Shown: piece after piece, positions 32,426-41,524 of the stretch
Position numbering within the stretch: position 1 is the first letter of the stretch
Layout of the letters: every line of letters begins with the position of its first letter
NCBI GenBank assembly: GCA_041627895.1
Contig: JBFKQC010000026.1
Coordinates: 1-48,237, forward strand
DNA length: 48,237 bases
Reading direction: 5' to 3'
Origin: JBFKQC01 sp041627895
GTDB taxonomy: Bacteria; Pseudomonadota; Alphaproteobacteria; Rhodobacterales; Rhodobacteraceae
Notes under the pieces: model-generated
Seen by the model: only the letters and a program-made list of their open reading frames with translations
Told to the model about the DNA's origin: nothing
The model's database searches: none
Program-made: the position numbers and the translations under genes

Positions 32426-33166
32426 ATGGGCCTGCGAAGGGGTATCGGGGATCTGCGGGCGCCGGGGCTCTGGCGTGCCGGGCCGGGTGCGGGCCGCGCG
32501 GTTCTTTTGTCGCTTGCCATCGCCCTGGGCGCGGACGCCGGCGCCGCCCCCTTGGAATGCACCGGCGCAATGGTCACCGTCGCGGCGCCCGGTGCGGCGC
32601 TGGCCGAACGGCTTTGCGCGGTGGCGGCGCGCGCCACGGCGCAGTTCCACGTCTGCGGCATGGTGCAGACAGAGCCGGTGCATGTCGAGGTGCTGGACTG
32701 CCCCTTGCCGGGCGATCCCGACTGTGCCGGCCGCTGCGATTGCCGCGGGAACCGGATCGCGCTGGCGGTGCCCGGCCGGATCATCGAGGCGCTGGGCGAG
32801 GGGCACCCGTTCGCCGCGATGCCCGCGGCGGACCTGTACGACAGCCTTCTGGTGCACGAGCTTGCGCACGCCTTCGCCTACCAGACACGCGGCGGCCCGC
32901 TGACCAGCGTCGCCGCGACCGAGTACGTGGCCTATGCGATGCAGTTCGAGTTCCTGCCGGCCGCGGTGCGCGATGCCTTCGTAGCGGCGCACCCGGTGGC
33001 CCGCCCGGTGCGGCCGGTGGCGCTGAACGACGTCATTCTCGCCTTCTCGCCGGGGATATTCGCGGTCAAGGCGTGGCTGCATTTCCGCCAGCCCGGAAAC
33101 GGCTGCGGCTTTGTCCGGGGATTGCTGGACGGCACGGTTTCGCTTCCGCGGCCGAATGTTCCGTGA
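32426..33166 (+). CDS. Secreted HExxH metallopeptidase-like protein
   Basis: A 246-residue protein with a signal peptide (hydrophobic core at about 25-35, cleavage near AGA-AP). It has a zincin motif HELAH at residues 144-148, and Glu166 eighteen residues after the second His, in the ATEYVAYAMQF helix. That spacing fits a gluzincin-like third ligand. Six cysteines before the motif (CTG, ERLC, HVC, DCP, DCAGRCDC) suggest disulfides in the periplasm. ATG 32426 has GGCGAGGGG upstream. The size is small for a protease. It resembles uncharacterised Rhodobacterales proteins. No substrate can be named. It is transcribed alone or with weak linkage to the next gene. Confidence 0.72.
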   Translation: MGLRRGIGDLRAPGLWRAGPGAGRAVLLSLAIALGADAGAAPLECTGAMVTVAAPGAALAERLCAVAARATAQFHVCGMVQTEPVHVEVLDCPLPGDPDCAGRCDCRGNRIALAVPGRIIEALGEGHPFAAMPAADLYDSLLVHELAHAFAYQTRGGPLTSVAATEYVAYAMQFEFLPAAVRDAFVAAHPVARPVRPVALNDVILAFSPGIFAVKAWLHFRQPGNGCGFVRGLLDGTVSLPRPNVP

Positions 33167-33276
33167 TCCCCCGCCGCGGCGCCCGCGCCCGCAGCGCGGG
33201 TCCATGCCCGGCGGCGGCCGATGCCCGATTGCGATGTCCGCGCATTTGCAGAGGCACGGTCGGGGCCGGCGCGGGC

Positions 33277-33290
33277 TTGACCAAGATCAT
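33277..33290. promoter_or_regulatory. FnrL-type box upstream of the LonB-like gene
   Basis: TTGAC-CAAG-ATCAT matches the FNR/FnrL consensus TTGAY-N4-RTCAA at nine of ten defined positions (last base T for A). It lies 60 bases before the ATG, where an activator site would be expected. This suggests induction of the protease and Usp-like genes at low oxygen. Confidence 0.55.
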
Positions 33291-33350
33291 ATCGCTTCGG
33301 CGCAAGACCTGCCTGAATCCAGGTGTGAAACGCGAAACGGATATCCCGGC

Positions 33351-35780
33351 ATGACCGCACTGGAGCCCGAAAAGCTCTGCCTGAGATGCGACCCGGCGAA
33401 GCTGCCGTTCCGGTCGACGGCGGAGCTGGACGACCACCGCGACCTGATCGGCCAGGACCGTGCGCTGGACGCGATCCGCCTTTCGGCACGGATCGCGCAC
33501 CGCGATTTCAACCTCTTTGTCCTCGGCTCTCCGGGCACCGGCCGGCATTCGGCGGTCAAGGCGCTGCTGCGCGAGCAGGCCGCGGCGCGGCCGCTGCCCT
33601 CGGACTGGGTCTATGTCAACAACTTCGAGGCCGCGCACAGGCCGAAGGCGCTGCGACTGCCCTCGGGCACGGCGGCGGCGTTCCGCGAAGAGATGCAGGC
33701 GCTGGTCGACGACCTGGCCAACGAGATCCCGGCGCTGTTCGAATCCGAGGAATACCAGACCCAGCGCCGCGCCATCGAACAGGAACTCGGCGAGACGCAA
33801 GAGGCCGCGATGTCCGATTTCGCCGACCGCGCCAAGGCCGAAAGCGTCGCGCTGTTGCGCACGCCGATGGGGTTCATGCTGACCGCGATCCGCGACGGCC
33901 AGCTGGTCAAGGCCGAGGACTACCAGAAGCTCGGCGACGACGAGCGCGCCGAGATCGACGCGAAGATCGAGCGGCTGCAGGAGGAACTGGCGACGGTGCT
34001 GCGCCAGGCGCCGAAGCTCGAGAAGGAACACCGCAAGCGGGTGGAAGAGCTGAACGCGGCGATGGCGGAGCGGGCGGTTTCGGCGCGTGTTGCCGAGGTC
34101 GACAAGGCGCTGCAGAAGATCGCGCCGATCGCCGAGCACCTGGAAGCGGTGCGCCAGGACATCATCGCCAATGCCGAGCTGTTTCTGCAGGCGAAATCCG
34201 GCGGCGGCGAGGGCCCGTTTCCCGAGGCGATCCGCAAGTTCCACCGCGAGGCCCCGTTCGACCGCTACGTGGTCAACGTCATGGTCTCGCAGAACGGCGA
34301 GGCCGGCGCCGGCGCACCGGTCGAGACCGAGGACCTGCCCACCCTCGACCGGCTGGCCGGCCGGATCGAGCATGTCTCGCACATGGGATCGCTGGTCACG
34401 AACTTCACGATGATCAAGCCGGGCGCGCTGCACCGCGCCAATGGCGGCTATCTGGTGCTGGACGCGCGCCGTGTCCTGTCCGAGCCCTTCGCCTGGGATG
34501 CGCTGAAGCGGTCGCTGCAAAGCCGGTCGATCACGATCACCTCGATGGCAGAGCGGCTGAGCCTGGTGTCGACCACTTCCCTGGAACCCGATCCGATCCC
34601 GCTGGAGGTGCGCGTCGTGCTGGTGGGCGACCGTCTGCTGCACGCGCTGCTGGTGATGCTCGACCCGGATTTCGGCGAGCTTTTCAAGGTGCAGGCCGAT
34701 TTCGAGGACTCGGTCGAGCGCAGCGATGACACGCTGGCGCTGTTCGCGCGCATGGCGGGATCCTTCGCACAGCGCGACGGGCTGCGCCCGGTGACAGCGG
34801 CGGGGATCGCCCGCCTGCTGGACGAGGCGGCGCGGCTGGCCGACGACACCCGCAAGCTGTCGCTCAGGCTCGGCGCGCTGTCGGACATCCTGCGCGAGGC
34901 CGACCATTATGCCGCCAGCCGCGACAGCGCCGAGATCGAGGATGACGACGTTGCCCGCGCCGTGCTGGAAAAGGACCGGCGCGCCTCGCGGATCAGGGAC
35001 CGCATGCAAGAGGCGATCGCGCGGCGCACGGTGCTGATCGACACCGAGGGGGCCAAGGTGGGCCAGATCAACGGGCTGTCGGTGATCGGGTTCGGCGACT
35101 ACAGCTTTGGCCGACCGTCGCGGATCACCGCCCGGGTGCGCATGGGCGCGGGCAAGCTGGTCGATATCGAGCGCGAGGTGGAACTGGGCGGCCCGCTGCA
35201 TTCCAAGGGCGTGATGATCCTGTCGGGCTATCTGACCGCGCGCTATGCGCTCGACGTGCCGTTCTCGCTGCATGCGAGCCTGGTTTTCGAGCAAAGCTAT
35301 GGCGGGGTCGAGGGCGACAGCGCGTCCTCGGCCGAGCTTTATGCGTTGTTGTCGGCGCTTTCGGGGCTGCCGATCCGGCAGGACCTGGCGGTGACGGGTT
35401 CGGTCAACCAGGCCGGCGAGGTTCAGGCGATCGGCGGCGTGAACGAAAAGATCGAGGGCTTCTTCGACACCTGCGCCGCGCGCGGTCTGACCGGCGGACA
35501 GGGCGTGCTGATCCCGGCGGCCAATGTCGAGCACCTGATGCTGCGCCGCCGCGTGGTCGAGGCGGCAGAGGCCGGCCGGTTCCGGGTGATCCCGGTCCGC
35601 ACCATCGACGAGGGGATCGAGACCCTGACCGGCGTGCAGGCGGGCGCGCAGGAGGCGCCGGGCGGCTTTCCCGAGGGTTCGGTCAATGCGCTGGTCGAGG
35701 CGCGGCTGCGCGGCTACGCCGAGGCGCGGCGCGCGTTCGGCCGGTCGGCGCTGGACGCCGCCGACCGGCGCGGGGCGTGA
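33351..35780 (+). CDS. LonB-like ATP-dependent protease (AAA_32/Lon_C)
   Basis: An 809-residue Lon-family protease of the AAA_32 type. The nucleotide loop at residues 59-67 reads GSPGTGRHS: the Lys of Walker A is Arg and the following Ser/Thr is His. That degenerate form is known in this branch, and ATP hydrolysis may be weak or absent. A long helical insertion (about 150-260) follows. The C-terminal protease domain has the Ser-Lys dyad Ser657 (GDSAS) and Lys700 (NEKIEG), 43 residues apart as in E. coli Lon. ATG 33351 gives the family start MTALEPEKL. A longer frame from 33111 is rejected. It overlaps the Usp-like gene by four bases. It is probably a quality-control protease in the cytoplasm under low oxygen. 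Confidence 0.9.
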   Translation: MTALEPEKLCLRCDPAKLPFRSTAELDDHRDLIGQDRALDAIRLSARIAHRDFNLFVLGSPGTGRHSAVKALLREQAAARPLPSDWVYVNNFEAAHRPKALRLPSGTAAAFREEMQALVDDLANEIPALFESEEYQTQRRAIEQELGETQEAAMSDFADRAKAESVALLRTPMGFMLTAIRDGQLVKAEDYQKLGDDERAEIDAKIERLQEELATVLRQAPKLEKEHRKRVEELNAAMAERAVSARVAEVDKALQKIAPIAEHLEAVRQDIIANAELFLQAKSGGGEGPFPEAIRKFHREAPFDRYVVNVMVSQNGEAGAGAPVETEDLPTLDRLAGRIEHVSHMGSLVTNFTMIKPGALHRANGGYLVLDARRVLSEPFAWDALKRSLQSRSITITSMAERLSLVSTTSLEPDPIPLEVRVVLVGDRLLHALLVMLDPDFGELFKVQADFEDSVERSDDTLALFARMAGSFAQRDGLRPVTAAGIARLLDEAARLADDTRKLSLRLGALSDILREADHYAASRDSAEIEDDDVARAVLEKDRRASRIRDRMQEAIARRTVLIDTEGAKVGQINGLSVIGFGDYSFGRPSRITARVRMGAGKLVDIEREVELGGPLHSKGVMILSGYLTARYALDVPFSLHASLVFEQSYGGVEGDSASSAELYALLSALSGLPIRQDLAVTGSVNQAGEVQAIGGVNEKIEGFFDTCAARGLTGGQGVLIPAANVEHLMLRRRVVEAAEAGRFRVIPVRTIDEGIETLTGVQAGAQEAPGGFPEGSVNALVEARLRGYAEARRAFGRSALDAADRRGA

Positions 35781-36544
35781 GCGCGATGCCGCCGCCCGCC
35801 CGCCGTATCCTGATCGGTGCCGGCAGTTTTGCCGATGCGCGTGCGGCGCTGCGCCTGGCAGAGCGGCTGGCCGGCGACCTGGCGGCAGAGCTTGGCGGGA
35901 TGCTGGTGGAGGAGGCGATCCTCTACGAGATCGCCGATCTGCCGAAGCCGAGGGTGATCACCTCGAGCGGCACGATGATCGTGGCGCCGTCACGGGCCAG
36001 GCTGCGCACACTCGTCGAAGGCGACGCGCGGGCATTCCGCGAGACGCTGTCGGCGCTGGCGCGGTCGCGGAAGTGGTCGTTCGAGCGCCGCCGGGGCGAG
36101 TTGATCAGCGGGCTGTGCCAGGCGGCGCGGGGCTGGGACCTGTTGCTGCTGGGCCACCGCGAGACGCAGCGCCTGCCGGGGCGTGTCGTGCTGATCGCGC
36201 CGCCGGAGGGCGCCGGAGAGGCGGCCGCGGGCCTTGCCGGCGACCTGGCCGCGGCGCTCAGGACCGATGTCGTCGCCCTGCGCCTCGGGCCGGAACAGCC
36301 CGGCGGCACCGCGCAGGGTTCCGAACATCTCGGCGGCGAGGACGCGCTGTTGGCGCGGATCGGGCGCATCCATGCCGCGGCCGTGGTGCTGGACCTTTCC
36401 GCCGGGCCGCTGAGGACCTACGACCAGCTTCGCCGCCTCCATGCCGCGGCGCGCTGTCCGCTGGTTGTGCTGGGGGCGGGGCAGGGCGAGCCGTCGCTGG
36501 AGCACGCCACCCAGATCCCGCCCGCGCCCGGATCGGCGACTTGA
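35777..36544 (+). CDS. Universal stress protein-like
   Basis: A 255-residue protein that looks like two weakly conserved Usp/ETF-fold alpha-beta units. The first begins RRILIGAGSFADARAALRLAERLA (beta strand, then an acidic helix). The second unit contains RVVLIAPPEGAGEAAAG and ends with CPLVVLGAGQGEP. The usual GxxG-S/T ATP motif of Usp is not clear, so nucleotide binding is doubtful. GTG 35777 overlaps the protease stop (GTGA). ATG 35786 is also possible. The partner protease and the FnrL-type box upstream suggest an anaerobic or starvation stress role. The fold assignment is moderate. Confidence 0.6.
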   Translation: MSAMPPPARRILIGAGSFADARAALRLAERLAGDLAAELGGMLVEEAILYEIADLPKPRVITSSGTMIVAPSRARLRTLVEGDARAFRETLSALARSRKWSFERRRGELISGLCQAARGWDLLLLGHRETQRLPGRVVLIAPPEGAGEAAAGLAGDLAAALRTDVVALRLGPEQPGGTAQGSEHLGGEDALLARIGRIHAAAVVLDLSAGPLRTYDQLRRLHAAARCPLVVLGAGQGEPSLEHATQIPPAPGSAT

Positions 36545-36591
36545 TCTGAGACAAGGCGTGGTCCGGGCTGCGGTCTAACCTGATTGCCTCT

Positions 36592-36607
36592 GGCCGTGCG
36601 AACGGCC
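36592..36607 (+). other. GNRA-capped hairpin in the leader of the aminotransferase operon
   Basis: GGCCGT (36592-36597) and ACGGCC (36602-36607) form a 6-bp stem closed by the tetraloop GCGA, a stable GNRA type. It ends 24 bases before the TTG start and 13 before the ribosome site. It may affect message stability or translation. Confidence 0.4.
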
Positions 36608-36631
36608 GCGAGCGGCAAAAGGGAGGACGGC

Positions 36632-37825
36632 TTGGACAAGAGGGCCACCACCGGACCCGAACTTGTCGCCGCCAGATCGCGCGATCTGGCGATGTCGGCG
36701 ATCAAGGAAATGTCGATCCTCGGCGCGAAGGTGCCCGACGCGGCCTCGCTGGCCTGGGGGCTGCCGTCGTTCCGGACCCCGGCGCCGATCCGGGCCGCGG
36801 CGGCCGAGGCGCTGGAGAATGACCCGAAGGCCGGGATGTACGCGCTGCCGGGCGGGCTGCCCGAGTTGTGCGATGCTGCCGCGCGCGAGTACGATCGCCG
36901 CACCGGCATCCGCGTCGACCCGGAGCGGCAGGTGATGATCACCTCGGGCAACATGGAGGGGCTGCAGACGCTGTTTCACGCCCTCGTCGACCCCGGCGAC
37001 GAGGTGATCGTGACCGATCCCGGCTTTGTCTCGCATATCAGCCAGATCGCGTTCAACGGCGGGGTGCCGAAGTTCTGGAAGATGGACGAGGCCGGCGGCT
37101 GGGACCTCGACATCGCGGCACTGCCGGGGCTGATCGGGCCGCGCACCAAGGCGATCGTGCTGGTCACGCCGTCGAATCCCACCGGCGCGATCCTGTCCGA
37201 GGCGGCGCTGCGGGCCGCGGCCGAAATCGCGCGGGCGCATGGGCTGCTGATCATCCTCGACGATCCCTACAGCCACTTCACCTACGACAACCGCGACCGG
37301 TTCTTCGATCTGGCCTCGGTGCCTGAATTCGCGGATTACGTCGCCTATCTCTTCACCTTCTCGAAGGCCTACGCGATGAGCGGCTGGCGCGTGGGCTACA
37401 TGGTGGTGCCCGGGTGGCTGCGGGCCGAGGCGGTGAAAATCCACGACCTGACGATGATCTGCACGCCCAGGATCAGCCAGATCGCGGCGCTGGCGGCGCT
37501 GGCGAACGAGCCGGCGCACCTGGCCGAGTTCGAGCGTATCCTGGACCGCCGCCGCGCGCTGATCTGCGAGCGGCTCGACCGGCTGGCCCATGTCTTCGAC
37601 TACGTGCGCCCGCAGGGCGCCTATTACGTCTTTCCCCGCATCCTCGCGGATCACGCGAGCGCGGTGCAATTCGCGCGCGACCTGTTGGACCGCGTGCATG
37701 TCACGGTGACGCCGGGCAGCGCCTTTGGTCCCTCGGGCGAGCATCACGTGCGCATGGCCTATTGCGTCGCCGACGACGTGATCGACCTGGCCTTCGACCG
37801 GATGGAGGCGCATTTTGGCACCTGA
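36632..37825 (+). CDS. Class I/II PLP-dependent aminotransferase
   Basis: A 397-residue fold-type I aminotransferase. The PLP Lys is in the SKAYAMSGWRVGY stretch, the phosphate-binding and ring residues in NPTGA and DDPYSHFTYD, and the carboxylate-binding Arg near HVRMAYC. TTG 36632 is preferred because GGGAGG lies five bases upstream. An in-frame start at 36584 has no ribosome site. It overlaps the acyl-CoA synthetase by 11 bases and opens an operon with a 2-oxoacid dehydrogenase. So it probably turns an amino acid (branched-chain, aromatic or methionine-like) into the 2-oxoacid used downstream. The exact substrate is unknown. Confidence 0.9.
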   Translation: MDKRATTGPELVAARSRDLAMSAIKEMSILGAKVPDAASLAWGLPSFRTPAPIRAAAAEALENDPKAGMYALPGGLPELCDAAAREYDRRTGIRVDPERQVMITSGNMEGLQTLFHALVDPGDEVIVTDPGFVSHISQIAFNGGVPKFWKMDEAGGWDLDIAALPGLIGPRTKAIVLVTPSNPTGAILSEAALRAAAEIARAHGLLIILDDPYSHFTYDNRDRFFDLASVPEFADYVAYLFTFSKAYAMSGWRVGYMVVPGWLRAEAVKIHDLTMICTPRISQIAALAALANEPAHLAEFERILDRRRALICERLDRLAHVFDYVRPQGAYYVFPRILADHASAVQFARDLLDRVHVTVTPGSAFGPSGEHHVRMAYCVADDVIDLAFDRMEAHFGT

Positions 37826-39518
37826 CGCCGAGACCCTCAGCTACGTGCACGGCGCGTCCGACACGCCGCTGATCGGCCTGACCGTCGGCGCGTTGCTGGA
37901 CCGCACCGCCGCGCGGTTCCCCGACGGCGAGGCGCTGGTCGTGCCTTATCAGGGCGTGCGCTGGACCTATGCCCGGCTGAAGCACGAGGCCGACGCGGTC
38001 GCTGCCGGGCTTCTGGGCCTCGGGCTCGAGCCCGGCGACCGGATCGGCATCTGGGCGCCCAACATGGCGGAATGGGTGGTGCTGCAATTCGCCACCGCCA
38101 AGGCCGGGCTGATCCTGGTCAACATCAACCCCGCCTACCGGGTGTCGGAACTGGAATTCGCGCTGAACCAGGTGGGCGCCAGGGCGCTGGTCGCTGTGCC
38201 GCGGTTCAAGTCGAGCGACTATCTGGCGATGCTGGGCGATCTGCTGCCGGAACTCGCGTCCGCAAGGCCCGGCGAATTGCTCGCGGCGCGCGTGCCGAGC
38301 CTGCGCCGGGTGATCCTGCTTGGCGACGAGGCAACACCGGGCACGTCCCGGTACGACGACACCAGCCGCGCCGCGACGCCCGAGAGCCGCGCGCTGCTGG
38401 GCGATCTGTCGAGCACGCTGCAATTCGACGACCCAGTCAACATCCAGTTCACCTCGGGCACCACCGGGCGGCCGAAGGCGGCCACGCTCAGCCATCACAA
38501 TATCGTAAACAATGCCTTTTTCACCGGCCGCCAGATGAAACTGGCCGCGGCCGATCGTATGTGTATTCCCGTCCCGATGTATCACTGCTTCGGCATGGTG
38601 CTCGGCACGCTGGCCTGCGTCGCTTATGGCGCGGCCATGGTATTCGCCTCTGCCGGATTCGACGCCGAGGCGACGATGGAAACGGTGGATGCGGAACGCT
38701 GCACCGCGCTGCACGGCGTTCCGACCATGTTCATCGCCGAACTCGATTCGCCCGGCTTCGCCGACCGCGACCTGACGAGCCTGCGAACCGGGATCATCGC
38801 CGGCGCGCCGTGCCCTGCCGAACTGATGAAACGGATCATGGGCGAGATGCACATGGACCAGATCACCATTGCCTACGGCATGACCGAGACCGGCCCGGTC
38901 AGCACCCAGACCAGCGTCGACGACCCGGCCGACCGGCGGGTCGAGACCGTGGGCCGGGTGCTGCCGCATACCGAGATCAAGATCGTCGACGACCGGGGCG
39001 GCGTCGTGCCGCGCGGGGTGCCGGGAGAATTGAAGACCCGCGGATACTCGGTGATGCCGAAATACTGGAACGACCCGGAAAAGACTGCCGATGCGATCGA
39101 CGAGGCGCGCTGGATCGCGTCCGGCGATATCGCGGTGGTCGATGCCGAGGGCTATGTCCGGATCGTCGGACGATCCAAGGACATGCTGATCCGCGGCGGC
39201 GAGAACATCTTTCCGCGCGAGATCGAGGATTTCCTCTACACCCATCCGGCGGTCGAGCAGGTCGAGGTGATCGGCGTGCCTGACGAGACATACGGCGAAG
39301 AGGTCTGTGCCTGGATCAGGCTGCGCGAGGGGCAGGCGGCCACTGCCGGGGATATCCGCGACTTCTGCAAGGGCCGGATCGCGCATTTCAAGATCCCGCG
39401 CTACATCCGCTTCGTCGACGAGTTCCCGATGACGATCACCGGCAAGGTACAGAAGTTCGAGATGCGCCGGATCATGGCGGACGACCTGGCGCGGGCGAAG
39501 GAGGCCGAGGATGCCTGA
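37815..39518 (+). CDS. AMP-dependent acyl-CoA synthetase
   Basis: A 567-residue member of the ANL superfamily. It activates a carboxylic acid to acyl-AMP and then acyl-CoA. The P-loop is FTSGTTGRPKAATLSHHN, followed by MYHCFG, then AYGMTETGPVS. The hinge region is GRSKDMLIRGGENIFPREIE, and the catalytic Lys is in the C-terminal TGKVQKFEMR. It resembles medium- or short-chain fatty acyl-CoA ligases. TTG 37815 has GGAGG six bases upstream, inside the aminotransferase gene. It overlaps the next gene by eight bases. In this operon it may rescue free acids formed by loss of CoA or side decarboxylation of the 2-oxoacid. Confidence 0.92.
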   Translation: MAPDAETLSYVHGASDTPLIGLTVGALLDRTAARFPDGEALVVPYQGVRWTYARLKHEADAVAAGLLGLGLEPGDRIGIWAPNMAEWVVLQFATAKAGLILVNINPAYRVSELEFALNQVGARALVAVPRFKSSDYLAMLGDLLPELASARPGELLAARVPSLRRVILLGDEATPGTSRYDDTSRAATPESRALLGDLSSTLQFDDPVNIQFTSGTTGRPKAATLSHHNIVNNAFFTGRQMKLAAADRMCIPVPMYHCFGMVLGTLACVAYGAAMVFASAGFDAEATMETVDAERCTALHGVPTMFIAELDSPGFADRDLTSLRTGIIAGAPCPAELMKRIMGEMHMDQITIAYGMTETGPVSTQTSVDDPADRRVETVGRVLPHTEIKIVDDRGGVVPRGVPGELKTRGYSVMPKYWNDPEKTADAIDEARWIASGDIAVVDAEGYVRIVGRSKDMLIRGGENIFPREIEDFLYTHPAVEQVEVIGVPDETYGEEVCAWIRLREGQAATAGDIRDFCKGRIAHFKIPRYIRFVDEFPMTITGKVQKFEMRRIMADDLARAKEAEDA

Positions 39519-40551
39519 GCCGCTCGGATTCCTGGATGCCGCGGGCAAGGTCCTGCGCGACCTGCCGGACTTTGCCCGCGATGGCGAGACGCTGCGCGCG
39601 CTATATATCGCGATGGTCCGCACGCGCACGTTCGATGCCAAGGCGATCGCCTTGCAGCGCACCGGGCGGCTCGGCACCTATGCCTCGAGCCTCGGGCAAG
39701 AGGCGGTCGGCGTCGGCGTGGCCGGCGCGATGACCGGGGACGATGTGTTCCTGCCGTCCTTCCGCGAGCATGGCGGGCAACTCTGGCGCGGCGTGACGCT
39801 GGAAGAGATGTTCCTTTACTGGGGCGGCGACGAGCGCGGCAACGACTTCGCCGGGCCGCGGCAGGATTTCCCGGTCTGCATCCCGGTCGCCTCGCAGTTC
39901 CCGCATGCGGCCGGCGTAGCGCTGGCGATACAGCGCAAGGGCCGGCCCGGTGTGGCGGTCGCCGTCGGCGGCGACGGCGCCACGTCGAAGGGCGACTTCT
40001 ACGAGGCGCTGAACGTCGTCGGGGCGTGGACCCTGCCGGCGGTCTTCGTGATCAACAACAACCAGTGGGCGATATCCGTGCCGCGCAGCGACCAGACCCG
40101 GGCCGAGCGGCTGTCGGACAAGGCGGTGGGCGCCGGGCTGCCCGGCGAACAGGTCGACGGCAACGACGTGATCGCGGTGCGCGAGGCGGTGGGCCGCGCG
40201 CTGGTGCGGGCAAGGGCGGGCGAGGGCGGAACGCTGATCGAGTGCGTCAGTTACCGGCTTGGCGACCACACCACCGCCGACGACGCCAGCCGATACCGCG
40301 ACGAGGCCGAGGTCAGTCCGCACTGGAAGGAGGAACCGCTGATCCGCCTGCGCGCGCATCTGGTGGCAGAGCACGGCTGGGGCAAGGCCGACGAGGAGGG
40401 CCTGCTGCGGACCGCGGGGGCCGACGTCGACGCCGCCGCCGAGGCCTATCTGGCCACCGCGCCACAGCCGCCGCGGGCGATGCTGGACCATCTTTATGCC
40501 GCGCCGCCCGCCGAGCTGGCGGCGCTGGCCGAGGTGCTGGGCGATGGCTGA
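39511..40551 (+). CDS. 2-oxoacid dehydrogenase E1 component, alpha subunit
   Basis: A 346-residue alpha subunit of a thiamine-diphosphate 2-oxoacid dehydrogenase. The ThDP motif starts GGDGATSKGDFYEAL and ends INNNQWAIS. The region SYRLGDHTTADDASRYR is the phosphorylation-loop/E1-alpha signature of branched-chain and related complexes. It forms a heterotetramer with the beta subunit encoded next (8-base overlap). Sequence features favour a branched-chain-type or broad 2-oxoacid enzyme over pyruvate dehydrogenase, but this is not certain. Confidence 0.93.
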   Translation: MPEPLGFLDAAGKVLRDLPDFARDGETLRALYIAMVRTRTFDAKAIALQRTGRLGTYASSLGQEAVGVGVAGAMTGDDVFLPSFREHGGQLWRGVTLEEMFLYWGGDERGNDFAGPRQDFPVCIPVASQFPHAAGVALAIQRKGRPGVAVAVGGDGATSKGDFYEALNVVGAWTLPAVFVINNNQWAISVPRSDQTRAERLSDKAVGAGLPGEQVDGNDVIAVREAVGRALVRARAGEGGTLIECVSYRLGDHTTADDASRYRDEAEVSPHWKEEPLIRLRAHLVAEHGWGKADEEGLLRTAGADVDAAAEAYLATAPQPPRAMLDHLYAAPPAELAALAEVLGDG

Positions 40552-41524
40552 ACTAACGATGATCGAGGCGATCCGGGCGGCTCTTGGCCGGGCCCTGGCC
40601 GACGACGCGGACGTGATCCTGTTCGGCGAGGATATCGGGATCGATGGTGGGGTGTTCCGCGCCACCGACGGGTTGATCCAGCGCTTCGGCTCGGCCCGGG
40701 TGCGCGACACGCCGCTGAGCGAGACGGTGATCGCGGGCATGGCCGTGGGGGCGGCGGCCTCGGGGCTGCGGCCCGTGGCCGAGGTTCAGTTCATGGGCTT
40801 TCTCTATTCCGCCATCGACCAGTTGGCGAACCACGCGGCGCGGCTGAGGAACCGCACCCGCGGGCGGCTTTCCTGCCCGATGGTGCTGCGCGCGCCCTAT
40901 GGCGGCGGGATCAGGGCGCCCGAGCATCATTCTGAAAGCGCCGAGGCGATGCTGGCGCATATCCCCGGGCTGCGCCTGGTGATCCCGTCGTCGCCGGCGC
41001 GCGCCTACGGGCTGTTGCTGGCCGCGATCCGCGATCCCGACCCGGTGGTGTTTCTGGAACCGAAGCGGCTTTATCGCGCGGGCAGTGAATCGGTCGAGGA
41101 TGACGGGCGCGCGCTGCCCATCGGCGCGGCGCATGTGCTGCGCGAAGGCGCGGACGTGACGCTGGTGAGCTGGGGCGCGATGCTGACCGAAACCAGGGCC
41201 GCCGCCGAGGCGCTGGCCGGGGACGGAATTCAGGCCGAGGTCGTCGATCTCGCGTCGCTGAAGCCGATCGACCGCGCGACGATCCGCGCCTCGGTCGAGA
41301 AGACCGGCCGCTGCGTGATCGTGCACGAGGCGCCGCTGACCGCCGGGCTCGGCGCCGAGATCGCGGCCGATCTGGCCGAGCATTGCCTGACCAGCCTGCT
41401 GGCGCCGGTGCGGCGCGTCGCGGGGTATGACACGGTGATGCCCTATCCGCGGCTCGAGGCGCACTACATGCCGGGCACCGACCGTATCGTCGCGGCCGTA
41501 CAAGACGTGATGGACTTCGCATGA
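40544..41524 (+). CDS. 2-oxoacid dehydrogenase E1 component, beta subunit
   Basis: A 326-residue beta subunit that completes the E1 active site. It begins MAELTMIEAIRAALG and contains ILFGEDIGIDGGVFRAT, which includes the Glu that activates ThDP (FGED). Typical stretches APYGGGIRAPEHHSE and VFLEPKRLYR follow. ATG 40544 is inside the alpha gene (8-base overlap). A longer frame from 40496 is rejected. It overlaps E2 by four bases (ATGA). Confidence 0.93.
   Translation: MAELTMIEAIRAALGRALADDADVILFGEDIGIDGGVFRATDGLIQRFGSARVRDTPLSETVIAGMAVGAAASGLRPVAEVQFMGFLYSAIDQLANHAARLRNRTRGRLSCPMVLRAPYGGGIRAPEHHSESAEAMLAHIPGLRLVIPSSPARAYGLLLAAIRDPDPVVFLEPKRLYRAGSESVEDDGRALPIGAAHVLREGADVTLVSWGAMLTETRAAAEALAGDGIQAEVVDLASLKPIDRATIRASVEKTGRCVIVHEAPLTAGLGAEIAADLAEHCLTSLLAPVRRVAGYDTVMPYPRLEAHYMPGTDRIVAAVQDVMDFA

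Noticed and set aside
33066..35534. 822-codon minus-strand open frame opposite the LonB-like gene
   Set aside because: The sense strand has the Ser-Lys protease dyad and family motifs. The antisense product is a typical GC-rich shadow.
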